Of a stretch of DNA of 64,000 nt, positions 52,173 to 61,473 are shown piece after piece. Position 1 is the first letter of the stretch. Each line of letters opens with the position of its first letter. The position numbers were made by a program, and so were the translations under genes. The notes below the pieces were generated by a model. The model had not been told where the DNA came from. It did not search any database and worked only from the letters and a program-made list of their open reading frames with translations. The stretch comes from JANOSH01 sp031415695. GTDB taxonomy: Bacteria > Actinomycetota > Acidimicrobiia > Acidimicrobiales > Ilumatobacteraceae. The stretch covers positions 406,122 to 470,121 of the forward strand of contig JANOSH010000047.1 in NCBI GenBank assembly GCA_031415695.1. Direction: 5' to 3'.

Positions 52173-53753
52173 TCAACGATTTCGGGCGGTTTGTAGAAGT
52201 TCGGCGGCATGTTCGTGAGCTGATGAACTGTCGGCCAGCCCAGAAAGCATGCGGGACAGTTCGGTCACCCGTTCGTCGCCAATCACGCAGGCAGCGCTAG
52301 CCACGGTGCGTTTGCCCACCGTGGCCTTTCGAATCATGACGTGGGTATCGGCGAACGCCGCAACTTGGGCCAGATGCGTTACCACGAGCACCTGGTGTCG
52401 CTGGCCAAGGTCGGCGAGTGCGCGACCGACAGCCAGGGCGGCCTCGCCACCAATTCCGGCATCGACCTCATCGAAAACGAGCGTGTCGGGTGCGCCCGTG
52501 AGGACGAGGCGCAAGGCCAACATGATGCGTGCGAGCTCGCCACCCGACGCCACTTTTGCAAGGGGAAGGACCGCTTCGCCCGGGTTCGCGCCAAACTGAA
52601 ACACCACATCGTCGGCCGGTCCGTCACCCGTGACGCTGATATCAATACGTGCTTTGGCCAACGCCAGGACTCGTAAACGACGTTGCACGTCGGCCGCCAA
52701 TTTGGGTGCCGCGCTGCGCCGAGCGGCCGCGATTCGAAGTGCCGCAGCGTCGATGTTTGCATTTGCCCCGGAAAGTTCGCGCTCGAGTTCGGTGACACGC
52801 TCGTCGTGGCGTTCGAGTTCGGCGAGCCGTTCGCCAAGCGCGACCTGTTCACGAAGTACGTCGGCCAGGGTGTCGCCGTATTTGCGGCGGAGGTCTCGCA
52901 GCAGTTGTCGGCGCTGTCGGATTTCGGCGAGTCGTTCGGGGTCTTCGGTAATGGCTTCGAGCTGTGATCGAAGGTCAGTCGTTACATCGTCGATGTCGCT
53001 GGCAATACCACGCAGTCGAGCGTCGAGCGCTGCGAAGGGTGTTCGGCTCACCAAGAGGCTGAGCGAGAGTCGCAGCTGATCGAGTGCACCATCGTCGTCG
53101 GTCAGGGCCGAGAGCGCCTGCATTCCGGCCGTTTGGTGGGCAACCGCATCGCCGAGCAGTGTCTCCTCCCCGTCGAGGTGTTGGTCCTCGTCTGGGTCAC
53201 TGAGTGCAGCAGCCTCGAGTTCGCGTACCTGGAATTGCAGCATGTCGATTTCTCGGGCGCGGGCACGGCTGTCGCCACCAAGATCGGCCAACTGCCGCTG
53301 AATCGATGCACTTACGGCTCGGGCCTCGTGAAAAGCAGACAGATCGATGCTGCCGTAACGATCGAGAGCGGCCCGCTGGGCCACGACCGACAGCAGACTT
53401 TGATGACTGTGCTGGCCATGAAGGTCGACCAGGCTGCTGCCTTCCTCCCCGAGAATCCCTGCGGTGGCGAGGCGGCCGTCGAGATAGGCCCGCGATCTGC
53501 CGTCGGCGGGAACGACCCGCGCCATGATCGTCTCGTCGTCTCCGCGTAGAAACCGGCCTTCAACCCGGGCCTCGTTGGCACCAGGTCGCAGGAGTGTTGG
53601 ATCGGCCCGACCGCCCATCAACAACTCGATGGCCTCGATAACCATGGTCTTCCCGGCACCGGTTTCACCGGTGAGGACAGTGAGCCCAGGCCCCAACACC
53701 AGGCTGAGGTCGGCAATAACCCCAAAGTTCTCGACGTGAAGTTCGGTCAGCAC
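52173..53753 (-). CDS. recN: DNA repair protein RecN
   Basis: RecN (526 residues) is an SMC-like ATPase acting at double-strand breaks. It has the N-terminal LTGETGAGKTMVIEAI Walker A, central coiled coils (about 160-340) and the C-terminal ASGGELARIMLAL signature plus TLVFDEVDAGIGGEAA Walker B. The start is GTG 53753, which begins the conserved opening segment LTELHVENFGVI. The 59-base gap to nadK holds no clear promoter. Confidence 0.94.
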   Translation of the reverse strand: MLTELHVENFGVIADLSLVLGPGLTVLTGETGAGKTMVIEAIELLMGGRADPTLLRPGANEARVEGRFLRGDDETIMARVVPADGRSRAYLDGRLATAGILGEEGSSLVDLHGQHSHQSLLSVVAQRAALDRYGSIDLSAFHEARAVSASIQRQLADLGGDSRARAREIDMLQFQVRELEAAALSDPDEDQHLDGEETLLGDAVAHQTAGMQALSALTDDDGALDQLRLSLSLLVSRTPFAALDARLRGIASDIDDVTTDLRSQLEAITEDPERLAEIRQRRQLLRDLRRKYGDTLADVLREQVALGERLAELERHDERVTELERELSGANANIDAAALRIAAARRSAAPKLAADVQRRLRVLALAKARIDISVTGDGPADDVVFQFGANPGEAVLPLAKVASGGELARIMLALRLVLTGAPDTLVFDEVDAGIGGEAALAVGRALADLGQRHQVLVVTHLAQVAAFADTHVMIRKATVGKRTVASAACVIGDERVTELSRMLSGLADSSSAHEHAAELLQTARNR

Positions 53754-53812
53754 AGCTCAGATTCTGACGTGTCCCGAGCGTCGATGCGACCCCATTACGA
53801 ACAAATGATCGC

Positions 53813-54655
53813 CTAGCGATCTTCGAGGCCGAACTTTGCCTTCAACACCTGGTGAAAGCGCCGGTCGCCAACCCGAACAAATCGGGCAGTTTCTGAGGCA
53901 GCGCGGAGGTACACGGTGTCTCCCTCATTGGCTGAGCCGACATTTCGACCATCGACCGACAGCGTTGCGCTGCGGTGACCGACGATTTGTACATCGACCT
54001 TCTCGGCTGGGTCAAGGACGAGCGCCCGGTCGAACAACATGTGCGGCGACACCGGTGTGACGAGCAGCGCTCGGTGCGTTGGCGACACAATTGGACCCCG
54101 AGCAGACAGGGAATACGCCGTCGAACCGGTCGGCGTGGCGATGATGAGACCATCGGCTTGGTACGTCGTAAACTGGGCACCGTCAATGTGGACATCGAGA
54201 CGGACGGTGTGACCCGATTCGCTCTTTTCGATCACAACCTCGTTTAAGGCAAGATGGCGATGGACGCCGATTCGCGCCTCGACCATCATGCGTTCTTCGA
54301 CCCGGGCGGTACCTGCTCGCCACAATTCCAGCGCATCGGTCAACGCCTCAGGCTCGACTTCGGTCAGGTAACCGAGTAACCCAACGTTCACTCCCATTAC
54401 TGGAATGCCTCGATCTGCAACCAAATGAACGCTGCGTAAGACCGTTCCATCTCCGCCGAGGCTGAGCACCAATTCGGCGTCTTGAGGTACCAGGTTCGAC
54501 GCAGCGGGCACGAGGTCGGCAAGGCCCAAGACATCGATGTCCTCGGCTGGCATCCAGGGCGTGATGTTGCGTTCGCGCAGCCACTCGGCAGCTTGACGCG
54601 CTAGGTCGCGCGCCTCTGAGCGTTGATGATGTGCTATCACTACCACTGACGTCAT
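53813..54655 (-). CDS. nadK: NAD kinase
   Basis: NadK (280 residues) makes NADP. It shows SLGGDGTVLRS with the GGDGT motif, NEVVIEKS (the NE motif), TPTGSTAYSLSARGPIVSP, and an acidic then aromatic C-terminus. The start overlaps the tlyA stop by 4 bases. The tlyA-nadK-recN order is common across actinobacteria. Confidence 0.95.
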   Translation of the reverse strand: MTSVVVIAHHQRSEARDLARQAAEWLRERNITPWMPAEDIDVLGLADLVPAASNLVPQDAELVLSLGGDGTVLRSVHLVADRGIPVMGVNVGLLGYLTEVEPEALTDALELWRAGTARVEERMMVEARIGVHRHLALNEVVIEKSESGHTVRLDVHIDGAQFTTYQADGLIIATPTGSTAYSLSARGPIVSPTHRALLVTPVSPHMLFDRALVLDPAEKVDVQIVGHRSATLSVDGRNVGSANEGDTVYLRAASETARFVRVGDRRFHQVLKAKFGLEDR

Positions 54656-55389
54656 TGATGCCTCACGTGGACCAGAAACTCTCGATTACCTTCAGCGCCG
54701 GTGATTGGCGAATCGCACCAGCCCAGCACAACGGTGCCTCGTTGCACCAACTCATGTTCGACGTCGTCACAAACTCGCTGATGAATCTCCGCGTCCCGTA
54801 TGACGCCTCGACCCTTAGATACCTCGGCGCGGCCCGCCTCAAACTGCGGTTTCACAAGCGCCACCATGTCGCCGCCGACAGCGAGAAGCTCCAAAAGTTT
54901 CCGAGCAACGGTCTTGAGAGAAATGAACGAGAGGTCGACGACAACGAGCGAAAACGGCCCGCCGAGCGCCGCCACATCAACGGCTCGAACATTGGTTCGT
55001 TCGAGATTGGTTACCCGCGGATGGTGAATCATGCGCTCATGCAGTTGGCCATGACCGACATCGATGGACAACACATGGCTGGCCTGTCGCTGCAGCAGGC
55101 AATCAGTAAATCCTCCGGTGGAAGCTCCGACGTCGACCGCGTAGCGACCGGCCACTGCGATCTCGAACCGGTCCAAAGCAGCGTCGAGCTTGTCGCCGCC
55201 ACGAGAAACAAAGCGGGGTGGTGGACCGCTGATGACAACAGGTTCATCGGGGGCGACAAGGCGCGTACTCTTTAGGGCCACCGAACCTCTGACCAAAACC
55301 CTGCCCGCCGTTACGGCCACCTGAGCATCGCTGCGGCTACTCGACAGGCCCCGACGCACGAGTTCCGCGTCGAGCCGTCGGCGGATCAT
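54652..55389 (-). CDS. tlyA: TlyA family rRNA 2'-O-methyltransferase
   Basis: The 245-residue enzyme has an N-terminal S4 RNA-binding domain (LDAELVRRGLSSSRSDAQVAV) and an FtsJ-like methyltransferase domain with VDVGASTGGFTDCLL as the SAM site, then DVGHGQL and VVVDLSFISL. In mycobacteria TlyA methylates 16S C1409 and 23S C1920, which gives capreomycin sensitivity; here the same role is likely. The gap to the phasin-like stop is 3 bases. Confidence 0.93.
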   Translation of the reverse strand: MIRRRLDAELVRRGLSSSRSDAQVAVTAGRVLVRGSVALKSTRLVAPDEPVVISGPPPRFVSRGGDKLDAALDRFEIAVAGRYAVDVGASTGGFTDCLLQRQASHVLSIDVGHGQLHERMIHHPRVTNLERTNVRAVDVAALGGPFSLVVVDLSFISLKTVARKLLELLAVGGDMVALVKPQFEAGRAEVSKGRGVIRDAEIHQRVCDDVEHELVQRGTVVLGWCDSPITGAEGNREFLVHVRHQ

Positions 55390-55392
55390 CGC

Positions 55393-55728
55393 CTAAGTGG
55401 CTTTCTTCGCGACAGCCTTCTTCGCGACAGCCTTGACCGGCTCGGCGGCGGTCGGGGTCGGCTCGGCGGCGGGTGCAGAGGCCTCTTTATCGATAAGTCC
55501 GAAGTGGCGTAGCTGACGCGTCACCTCGTCTTGCACCATGGAGCCGATACGCTCAACAGCCGACAACGAGCCGGTAACAAATGCCTCAATCCGTGCCTGT
55601 GTGTCCTGCGTCTCGACCTGGCCAAGCTTGACTATTTCGGCGACAAGTGCCTCGGCGCGCGACTGCGTCAACTGGCTGAACGCCACACCAGCGTCGATAA
55701 GTTTCTTGAAGTTGGGAATCTCGGTCAC
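55393..55728 (-). CDS. Phasin-like protein with Lys/Ala-rich tail
   Basis: This 111-residue helical protein (TEIPNFKKLIDAGVAFSQLT opening) has a regular amphipathic pattern like phasins, then a Pro/Ala linker and a KKAVAKKAT-type basic tail. A role at granules, membranes or DNA is possible, but no function is assigned. The GTG at 55728 was chosen over upstream ATGs because TACGCT lies 6 bases before it, and because the upstream starts would overlap the rhomboid gene. Confidence 0.65.
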   Translation of the reverse strand: MTEIPNFKKLIDAGVAFSQLTQSRAEALVAEIVKLGQVETQDTQARIEAFVTGSLSAVERIGSMVQDEVTRQLRHFGLIDKEASAPAAEPTPTAAEPVKAVAKKAVAKKAT

Positions 55729-55734
55729 GCCATG

Positions 55735-55740
55735 AGCGTA
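55735..55740 (-). promoter_or_regulatory. Candidate -10 element, phasin-like gene
   Basis: TACGCT on the minus strand, 6 bases before the GTG at 55728. Confidence 0.45.
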
Positions 55741-55773
55741 TCGGTTCACCGCTGCCAGCTGACGCGACCGGGC

Positions 55774-55779
55774 TAACGT
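55774..55779 (+). promoter_or_regulatory. Candidate -10 element, rhomboid gene
   Basis: TAACGT on the plus strand, 7 bases before the GTG at 55787; 33 bases from the divergent -10 of the phasin-like gene. Confidence 0.45.
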
Positions 55780-55786
55780 TTCGCCC

Positions 55787-56527
55787 GTGATTCCGATCCG
55801 TGACGAAAACCCAACGTCGCGTATAGCCATGGTCACGCTGATCCTGATGGCGCTCTGCGCCGTTGTGTATTTCATAGTTCAACCAACGCCGCTGAGTTCA
55901 ACGCGTGACGATGTCGTTTTCTTCATTGACCATGCGGCAATTCCGAAAGAGCTCGTGAACCATCGGCCATTGACGGGGTGTGAAATCGCCGAGCAGCCAA
56001 GCGGTGGTGTCGGCCAACGAGCGAACGGGTGCGACGTTCCGGTTTCGCCGGGCAAGCCCGTCTGGTTTGCAGCAATCGCATCGCTGTTCATGCATGGCAG
56101 CATCACCCATCTGTTGGGCAATCTGGTGTTCTTCTGGGTCTTCGGAAACAACGTCGAGGACCGTTTGAAGCCAGTTGGTTTCTTGCTCTTCTATCTCGTC
56201 GGTGGCGTAGTAGCAACATTGGGTCACGTCTGGGTAGACCCGAACAGTGTGATTCCCGTTGTTGGCGCGTCCGGTTCGATTGCCGCCGTGATGGGCGCAT
56301 ACGTAGTGTGGTGGCCCCGAGCCCGAGTCCAAACACTCATCTTCTTCTTTCTCAGCCTCCGACTACCGGCCGCGCTCGTCCTTCTTGCATGGTTCACGCT
56401 GCAGTTCTTTACGGGTGGCGAATCAGGCGTTGCCTGGGTTGCCCACGTAGCCGGATTCATCTTCGGCGCCCTCGTAGCTACAGTACTGCGGGGCCGTTCA
56501 ACAGCCCGGCCCGCACGCACCACCTAG
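55787..56527 (+). CDS. Rhomboid family intramembrane serine protease
   Basis: The 246-residue protein has about six membrane spans. Catalytic Ser162 lies in VGASGSIAAVMG and His220 in WVAHVAGFIFGAL, and HGSITHLLGNLVFFWVFG is the usual second-span motif. A long loop between the first two spans contains two cysteines (CEIAEQ, GCDVPV). Substrates are unknown. The stop overlaps the HAD phosphatase stop by 4 bases, convergent. Confidence 0.92.
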   Translation: MIPIRDENPTSRIAMVTLILMALCAVVYFIVQPTPLSSTRDDVVFFIDHAAIPKELVNHRPLTGCEIAEQPSGGVGQRANGCDVPVSPGKPVWFAAIASLFMHGSITHLLGNLVFFWVFGNNVEDRLKPVGFLLFYLVGGVVATLGHVWVDPNSVIPVVGASGSIAAVMGAYVVWWPRARVQTLIFFFLSLRLPAALVLLAWFTLQFFTGGESGVAWVAHVAGFIFGALVATVLRGRSTARPARTT

Positions 56528-57270
56528 TCGAATTGTTCAATCAGTTCCGAAAGGTTGGCGGCCACGTACGCGGGGTTAGGGGACACAGGCAAATCGGCTC
56601 GTGTAGTGACACCCGAGAGCACCAACGCAAACGGAACACCGAGCGCTGCCGCGAATAGTCCATCGGTGTCGGGACGGTCACCGATCATCACCGTGGGAAC
56701 CCCTAGGTGGCGTCGCACGAGGTCAGCCATCGGCGCGTATGGTTTGCCCGCGACCGTGGCTCGCTGTCCAGCGGCGGTTTCAATGGCGGCGACAATCGCA
56801 CCTCCGCCCGGAATTGGACCGTCGGGCGTGGGATAGGTGGCATCGTCGTTGGTGGCGATAAAGCGTGCGCCGCGGCGTATTGCTTGTGTCGCTTTCTTCA
56901 GCACCTCGTAGTCGAAGTTCGGGTTCAAACCAACTACCACGACGTCGACCGGACCATCCATCACGATACGGCCGCCGGCTCGCTGTACCTCCTCGGCGGC
57001 ACCGGGCCCGGCCACCATGTACACGCGTTCACCGCTCCTGATAAGCCCGGCGGCGGCTTGAGCGCTGGTGATTACGTCGCCGACTGCGGGGATACCCATC
57101 GCCAGCAACTTGGCCTCAATCGACGTCACCGAAACAAACGCGTTATTGGTCACGAAGACAACCCGCCAATTGCGGTCTCGCAGCCGGTGGACGGCTTCGG
57201 GCGCTCCGGCGATCACCTGGCTCGATAGCCAGATCACACCATCGAGGTCGCAGATAGCCGTTCGATACAT
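56524..57270 (-). CDS. HAD-family phosphatase, probable glycerol-3-phosphate phosphatase
   Basis: This 248-residue class IIA HAD (NagD/phosphoglycolate type) has the nucleophile motif AICDLDGVIW (Asp8, Asp10), FVTNN as motif II, AGKPYAPM with the Lys, and MIGDRPDTDGLFAAALG as motif IV. The position before tlyA matches Mycobacterium Rv1692, a glycerol-3-phosphate phosphatase, so that substrate is a reasonable guess. ATG 57270 has AAAGGA upstream. Confidence 0.88.
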   Translation of the reverse strand: MYRTAICDLDGVIWLSSQVIAGAPEAVHRLRDRNWRVVFVTNNAFVSVTSIEAKLLAMGIPAVGDVITSAQAAAGLIRSGERVYMVAGPGAAEEVQRAGGRIVMDGPVDVVVVGLNPNFDYEVLKKATQAIRRGARFIATNDDATYPTPDGPIPGGGAIVAAIETAAGQRATVAGKPYAPMADLVRRHLGVPTVMIGDRPDTDGLFAAALGVPFALVLSGVTTRADLPVSPNPAYVAANLSELIEQFD

Positions 57271-57321
57271 GGTGGGGCATCCTTTCAGACACGCGGCCGT
57301 CTGGCCTGGCAACATAGAGGA

Positions 57322-58506
57322 GTGGCTAGCTTTCTTCCGTTCCGCGCATTGCGTTATTCCGACACACAACCTCTCGCCGAGGTAACCGCTCCCCCGTACG
57401 ACGTACTGTCCGACGCCGACCGCTCGGCGCTGGCCGCTCGCCATCCGCACAACGTCGTTCTGGTCGATGTTCCGGTCGAATCCGATGGGCCTGATCGCTA
57501 CAACATGGCTGCCAAACAGTTCGCCGCATGGCTCGCGGTCGGAATAATCGAGCGCGACAGTCACGCGTCGTACTACCGCTACACCATGCGATTCATCGAC
57601 GAGACAGGTCGAACGCGCCAAGTTGTTGGTGTCTTCGGCGCTCTAGAGGTGAGCGAGCCGTCCGAGCGCCGGGTGCTCCCGCACGAGCAAACGACACCAA
57701 AGGCCAAGACCGACCGACTCGACCTTACTCAGGCGACGAATGCCAACCTATCGGCAGTCTGGGGTTTGTCGATGGCGCCTGGCGTGGGCGCGCTTATCGC
57801 CAAGGCCCGCGCCAAGACTCTCGGCACGTTCACCGCCGACGACGGCGTACACCACATCGTGGAGCGCATCGCGTCGTCAGCCGACATCGACGCGATTCAG
57901 GCCGCGATTGCTAGCGCCCCGGTCGTTATTGCCGATGGACATCACCGGTACGCCATTTCTCGACAGTACCGTGACGAGCACGGTGGTCTGGCTAGCCATA
58001 CGCTGACCTTTGTTGTGGAACTCGCTGCCGACCAGTTGGTTATCCAGCCAATCCACCGATTGCTCAATGGCATCACGTCTACACAGTTCGAGAAAGAATT
58101 GGCATCATTCTTCGAGATGTCCGAAGCAGGTTCCGTGTCCCCCGCAACCTTGGCCGACATGTCGACGGTCGGCGCGCTGTGCCTAGTGCGCGCCAACGGA
58201 ACAGGTGTACTGCTCAAGCCCCGCGCCGAGGCGTTCACCGGTTGCCGCGACCTCGATAGCGAGCGCCTCGAGCGAGCGCTCGACAACATCGCCCACACCA
58301 AGACCTACCAACACGGCGTCGACAACATTGTCGCGGCGCTTAGTTCTGGGTCTAGTGGACAATACGGGGTGCTCTTGCGGTCGGTTCCTATTCACGAGAT
58401 CGAACGCACCGCCAATGAAGGGCTACTCATGCCGCCTAAGTCGACATTTTTCGCCCCCAAGCCCCGAACCGGCGTTGTGTTCAGAACGATGGATCCCGAC
58501 GTCTAG
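57322..58506 (+). CDS. DUF1015 family protein
   Basis: The 394-residue conserved protein of unknown function carries the DUF1015 signatures: FRALRYSDT at the start, TAPPYDVLSD, and VIADGHHRYAISRQYRDE in the middle. It ends with MPPKSTFFAPKPRTGVVFR, as in its relatives. The only start near the domain is a GTG preceded by AGAGGA. It is divergent from the HAD gene (51-base gap) and converges on korB. Confidence 0.9.
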   Translation: MASFLPFRALRYSDTQPLAEVTAPPYDVLSDADRSALAARHPHNVVLVDVPVESDGPDRYNMAAKQFAAWLAVGIIERDSHASYYRYTMRFIDETGRTRQVVGVFGALEVSEPSERRVLPHEQTTPKAKTDRLDLTQATNANLSAVWGLSMAPGVGALIAKARAKTLGTFTADDGVHHIVERIASSADIDAIQAAIASAPVVIADGHHRYAISRQYRDEHGGLASHTLTFVVELAADQLVIQPIHRLLNGITSTQFEKELASFFEMSEAGSVSPATLADMSTVGALCLVRANGTGVLLKPRAEAFTGCRDLDSERLERALDNIAHTKTYQHGVDNIVAALSSGSSGQYGVLLRSVPIHEIERTANEGLLMPPKSTFFAPKPRTGVVFRTMDPDV

Positions 58507-59513
58507 ACAGTCCAGGTGCCCTGGGAGCGCAGCAGTTTGCCGAGGTCGCCTGGGCCTCGCTGCGACGCCGCTACGAGTTGGTGTGCCATGGCCGCAGCGT
58601 ACTCCGGACGCTCGACCTGTCGGAAGATACCGAACGGTGTCGGTGAATGATCATCAACCGCGAGGCGGGCCAGGGCCGAGGCAAGACTGGGATCGTCGCG
58701 ATGCGTGTCGTGTGTCAACAGTGCCGATTCGCCGACATCGGCAACGTCGACAATGCGGAGTTGCCCGTCGGCCGACATCATGACGCCCCGCTCGTTGTCG
58801 GCTCCGAATCGAATCGGCTGGCCATGGACAAGGTCGATCATGTTCGCAGGACGTGACTCGCGCCCGGTGACAGCGTCGAAAGCACCGTCGTTGAAGACGT
58901 TGCAGTTCTGAAGGATCTCGACAAAGGCCGCGCCCTGATGATTGTGGGCGGCACGAAACACTCCCATCATGTGTTTGCGATCGAGATCGTGTGTACGAGC
59001 AACAAACGTGGCTTCGGCACCAAGGGCCAAGGCCAGCGGATTGAACGGCGGGTCGACCGATCCGTAGGGCGTAGATTTGGTCACTTTACCCATCTCTGAC
59101 GTGGGTGAGAATTGGCCTTTTGTCAGACCGTAGATCCGGTTGTTGAACAGCAAAATGGTCAGATTCACGTTGCGACGTAAAGCGTGAATGAGGTGATTGC
59201 CACCGATCGACAGGCCATCGCCATCTCCGGTTATCACCCATACATCTAGATCGGGGCGCGCTATTGCTATGCCGGTAGCGATGGTGGGCGCACGGCCGTG
59301 GATGCTGTGCACGCCGTATGTGTTCATGTAGTAGGGGAAGCGGCTCGAACAGCCGATGCCCGACACGAAGACCGTATTTTCGCGTGCGATGCCGAACTCT
59401 GGCATCAACATTTGCACGGCCTGGAGAATTCCATAGTCGCCACAGCCCGGGCACCAGCGGATCTCTTGGTCGCTTGTCCAGTCCTTCTTGGTGGTGATGG
59501 CCACATCGGTCAT
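58503..59513 (-). CDS. korB: 2-oxoacid:ferredoxin oxidoreductase beta subunit (KorB)
   Basis: KorB (336 residues) binds thiamin diphosphate in 2-oxoglutarate:ferredoxin oxidoreductase. It has IRWCPGCGDYGILQA with cluster-proximal cysteines, GIGCSSRFPYYM, the TPP motif GDGDGLSIGGNH to FNNRIYGLTKGQ, and TPYGSVDPPFNP. No ferredoxin domain is present, so an external ferredoxin must accept electrons. ATG 59513 overlaps the korA stop (ATGA). Confidence 0.94.
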   Translation of the reverse strand: MTDVAITTKKDWTSDQEIRWCPGCGDYGILQAVQMLMPEFGIARENTVFVSGIGCSSRFPYYMNTYGVHSIHGRAPTIATGIAIARPDLDVWVITGDGDGLSIGGNHLIHALRRNVNLTILLFNNRIYGLTKGQFSPTSEMGKVTKSTPYGSVDPPFNPLALALGAEATFVARTHDLDRKHMMGVFRAAHNHQGAAFVEILQNCNVFNDGAFDAVTGRESRPANMIDLVHGQPIRFGADNERGVMMSADGQLRIVDVADVGESALLTHDTHRDDPSLASALARLAVDDHSPTPFGIFRQVERPEYAAAMAHQLVAASQRGPGDLGKLLRSQGTWTV

Positions 59514-61384
59514 GACAATGCCTCCAGAATGGCTGACTCGATCTCGGCTGAGGTGAACGGTTGTCCTTGAACTTTTGATAGCGGTCGAGCTGGTACCAGG
59601 AATTCGGCGCGCAGCATCCGACACAACTGGCCAAGGTTTAGCTCGGGGACCAAGATGTTCGGGTACTGTTTGAGAACGTAGCCAAGGTTGGCGGGGAACG
59701 GGTGGACATGGGTGAGATGCACCCACGCAACCTTGTGGCCAACGGTGCGAACACGGCGCATGGCCTCCGAGATTGCTCCCCACGTCGAGCCCCATCCAAC
59801 GACACAGAGCGTGGCGTCGACGTCGCCAGCTACCTCGACTTGCGGAATGTCATTGGCAATGCCGGCGATCTTTTGTGCTCGGAGATGCACCATCAACTCA
59901 TGATTCTCCGGCGAGTAAGAGATGTTGCCCGAGCCGTCTTCTTTCTCTAATCCACCGACGCGGTGCATGAGGTCTGGTGTTCCAGGAATAGCCCAGGGCC
60001 GGGCCAACGTCTCCGGGTCACGCTTGTACGGCCAGAAGACGTCGGTGCCGTCATCGAGCGTGTGGTTCAACTCGGTGGCAAACGGCACGGAAATATCAGG
60101 GAGCGAGTCGACGTCGGGGAGCAGCCATGGCTCGGCACCATTGGCCAGGTACCCGTCGGACAGTAGAATGACCGGCGTTCTGTATTTAAGAGCAAGCCGC
60201 GCCGCTTCGATGGCGGCGTGGAAGCACTGTGAGGGGCTGTAGGCCGCCACTACCGGGAGTGGAGCTTCGGCATGGCGCCCATAGACCGCAAGTTCAAGAT
60301 CGGCCGCTTCGGTCTTTGTTGGTAGACCCGTCGATGGACCGCCGCGCTGTATATCGATAATGAGCATCGGCAGTTCCAGGCTTATGGCCAGGCTAATTGT
60401 TTCGCTCTTGAGGGCGACGCCCGGCCCGCTCGTTGTCGTGACTCCAAGATGGCCAGCGAACGCGGCGCCGAGGGCGACTCCGGCGGCAGCAATTTCGTCT
60501 TCAGCTTGGAAGGTTCGAACGCCGAAGTTCTTGTGCTTGGACAATTCGTGCAAGATGTCGGACGCAGGAGTAATGGGATAGCTACCAAGCGTTACGGGCA
60601 GATGGCTCAATTGGCCAGCCGCTACCAGGCCCCACGCCAGCGCGAGGTTGCCCGAAATATTGGTGTACTCCCCCGGTGAAAGATGGGCCGGTTGGATCTC
60701 GTACCGATGATCACCAAGTTCTGTGGTTTCGCCGTACGCGTGCCCAGCAAGGAACGCGGCACGGTTGGACTGCCTCACCAGATCAACCTTGGCGAAGCGT
60801 TCCTCGATCCAAGCCAGCGTGCCCTCGATCGGGCGGGTGTACATCCAACTCACCAAACCAAGAGCGAAGAAGTTCTTCGACCGGTCAGCATCGCGACCCT
60901 TTACTCCGAGGGGAATCGTCGCCGACTTTGTCAGCTCGGTCATCGGGAGCTCAATAACTCGGTAGGCAGCCAGTTCGTCTGTCAAAAGCGGGTTCGAGGC
61001 GTAGCCAGCCTTTAGAAGGTTTCGCTCGTCGAAAGTATCGCTGTTGATGATCAGTAAGCCACCGAGCTCCAGCCGATGAAGGTCGGCTTTGAGCGCTGCA
61101 GGGTTCATGGCTACCAGCACACTTGGCGCGTCGCCCGGGGTGGTGATGTCATGATCGGAGATCTGCACCTGAAAAGACGAAACACCGGCAAGGGTACCGG
61201 CGGGAGCACGAATCTCGGCTGGAAAGTCAGGCAATGTCGACAAATCGTTGCCGTAGTTTGCACTGACACTGGTGAATCGATCACCGGTGAGTTGCATACC
61301 ATCACCTGAGTCTCCGGCAAACCGGATGACCACGTGGTGGAGTTGCGTGGATGGAAAAGCTGCTGGAATGACCGTGTCGGTCAC
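59510..61384 (-). CDS. korA: 2-oxoacid:ferredoxin oxidoreductase alpha-gamma subunit (KorA)
   Basis: KorA (624 residues) is a gamma-alpha fusion. The gamma domain is N-terminal (VIRFAGDSGDGMQLTGDRFT, about 15-190). The alpha domain shows LGSYPITPASDILHEL, then TTTSGPGVALKSE and a C-terminal VVGWGSTWGAI. With KorB it decarboxylates 2-oxoglutarate to succinyl-CoA, an alternative to the dehydrogenase complex. GTG 61384 was chosen because AAGGGGG lies about 8 bases upstream and it precedes the domain; the long upstream frame reads as noise. Confidence 0.93.
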   Translation of the reverse strand: MTDTVIPAAFPSTQLHHVVIRFAGDSGDGMQLTGDRFTSVSANYGNDLSTLPDFPAEIRAPAGTLAGVSSFQVQISDHDITTPGDAPSVLVAMNPAALKADLHRLELGGLLIINSDTFDERNLLKAGYASNPLLTDELAAYRVIELPMTELTKSATIPLGVKGRDADRSKNFFALGLVSWMYTRPIEGTLAWIEERFAKVDLVRQSNRAAFLAGHAYGETTELGDHRYEIQPAHLSPGEYTNISGNLALAWGLVAAGQLSHLPVTLGSYPITPASDILHELSKHKNFGVRTFQAEDEIAAAGVALGAAFAGHLGVTTTSGPGVALKSETISLAISLELPMLIIDIQRGGPSTGLPTKTEAADLELAVYGRHAEAPLPVVAAYSPSQCFHAAIEAARLALKYRTPVILLSDGYLANGAEPWLLPDVDSLPDISVPFATELNHTLDDGTDVFWPYKRDPETLARPWAIPGTPDLMHRVGGLEKEDGSGNISYSPENHELMVHLRAQKIAGIANDIPQVEVAGDVDATLCVVGWGSTWGAISEAMRRVRTVGHKVAWVHLTHVHPFPANLGYVLKQYPNILVPELNLGQLCRMLRAEFLVPARPLSKVQGQPFTSAEIESAILEALS

Positions 61385-61473
61385 GTACCGCCCCCTTGTG
61401 AACACTGCCTTACTGCGGAACGTACACCAACCACATGCGCATGACGAGGCAAAGCGCCAACATCTTTTGACGA

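Noticed and set aside
55729..55875. Longer N-terminus for the phasin-like gene
   Set aside because: It would overlap the rhomboid promoter and coding region, and a good -10 lies just before the GTG at 55728.
57271..57621. Long N-terminal extension of the HAD phosphatase
   Set aside because: The extension is antisense to the DUF1015 gene, and the HAD motif starts right after ATG 57270.
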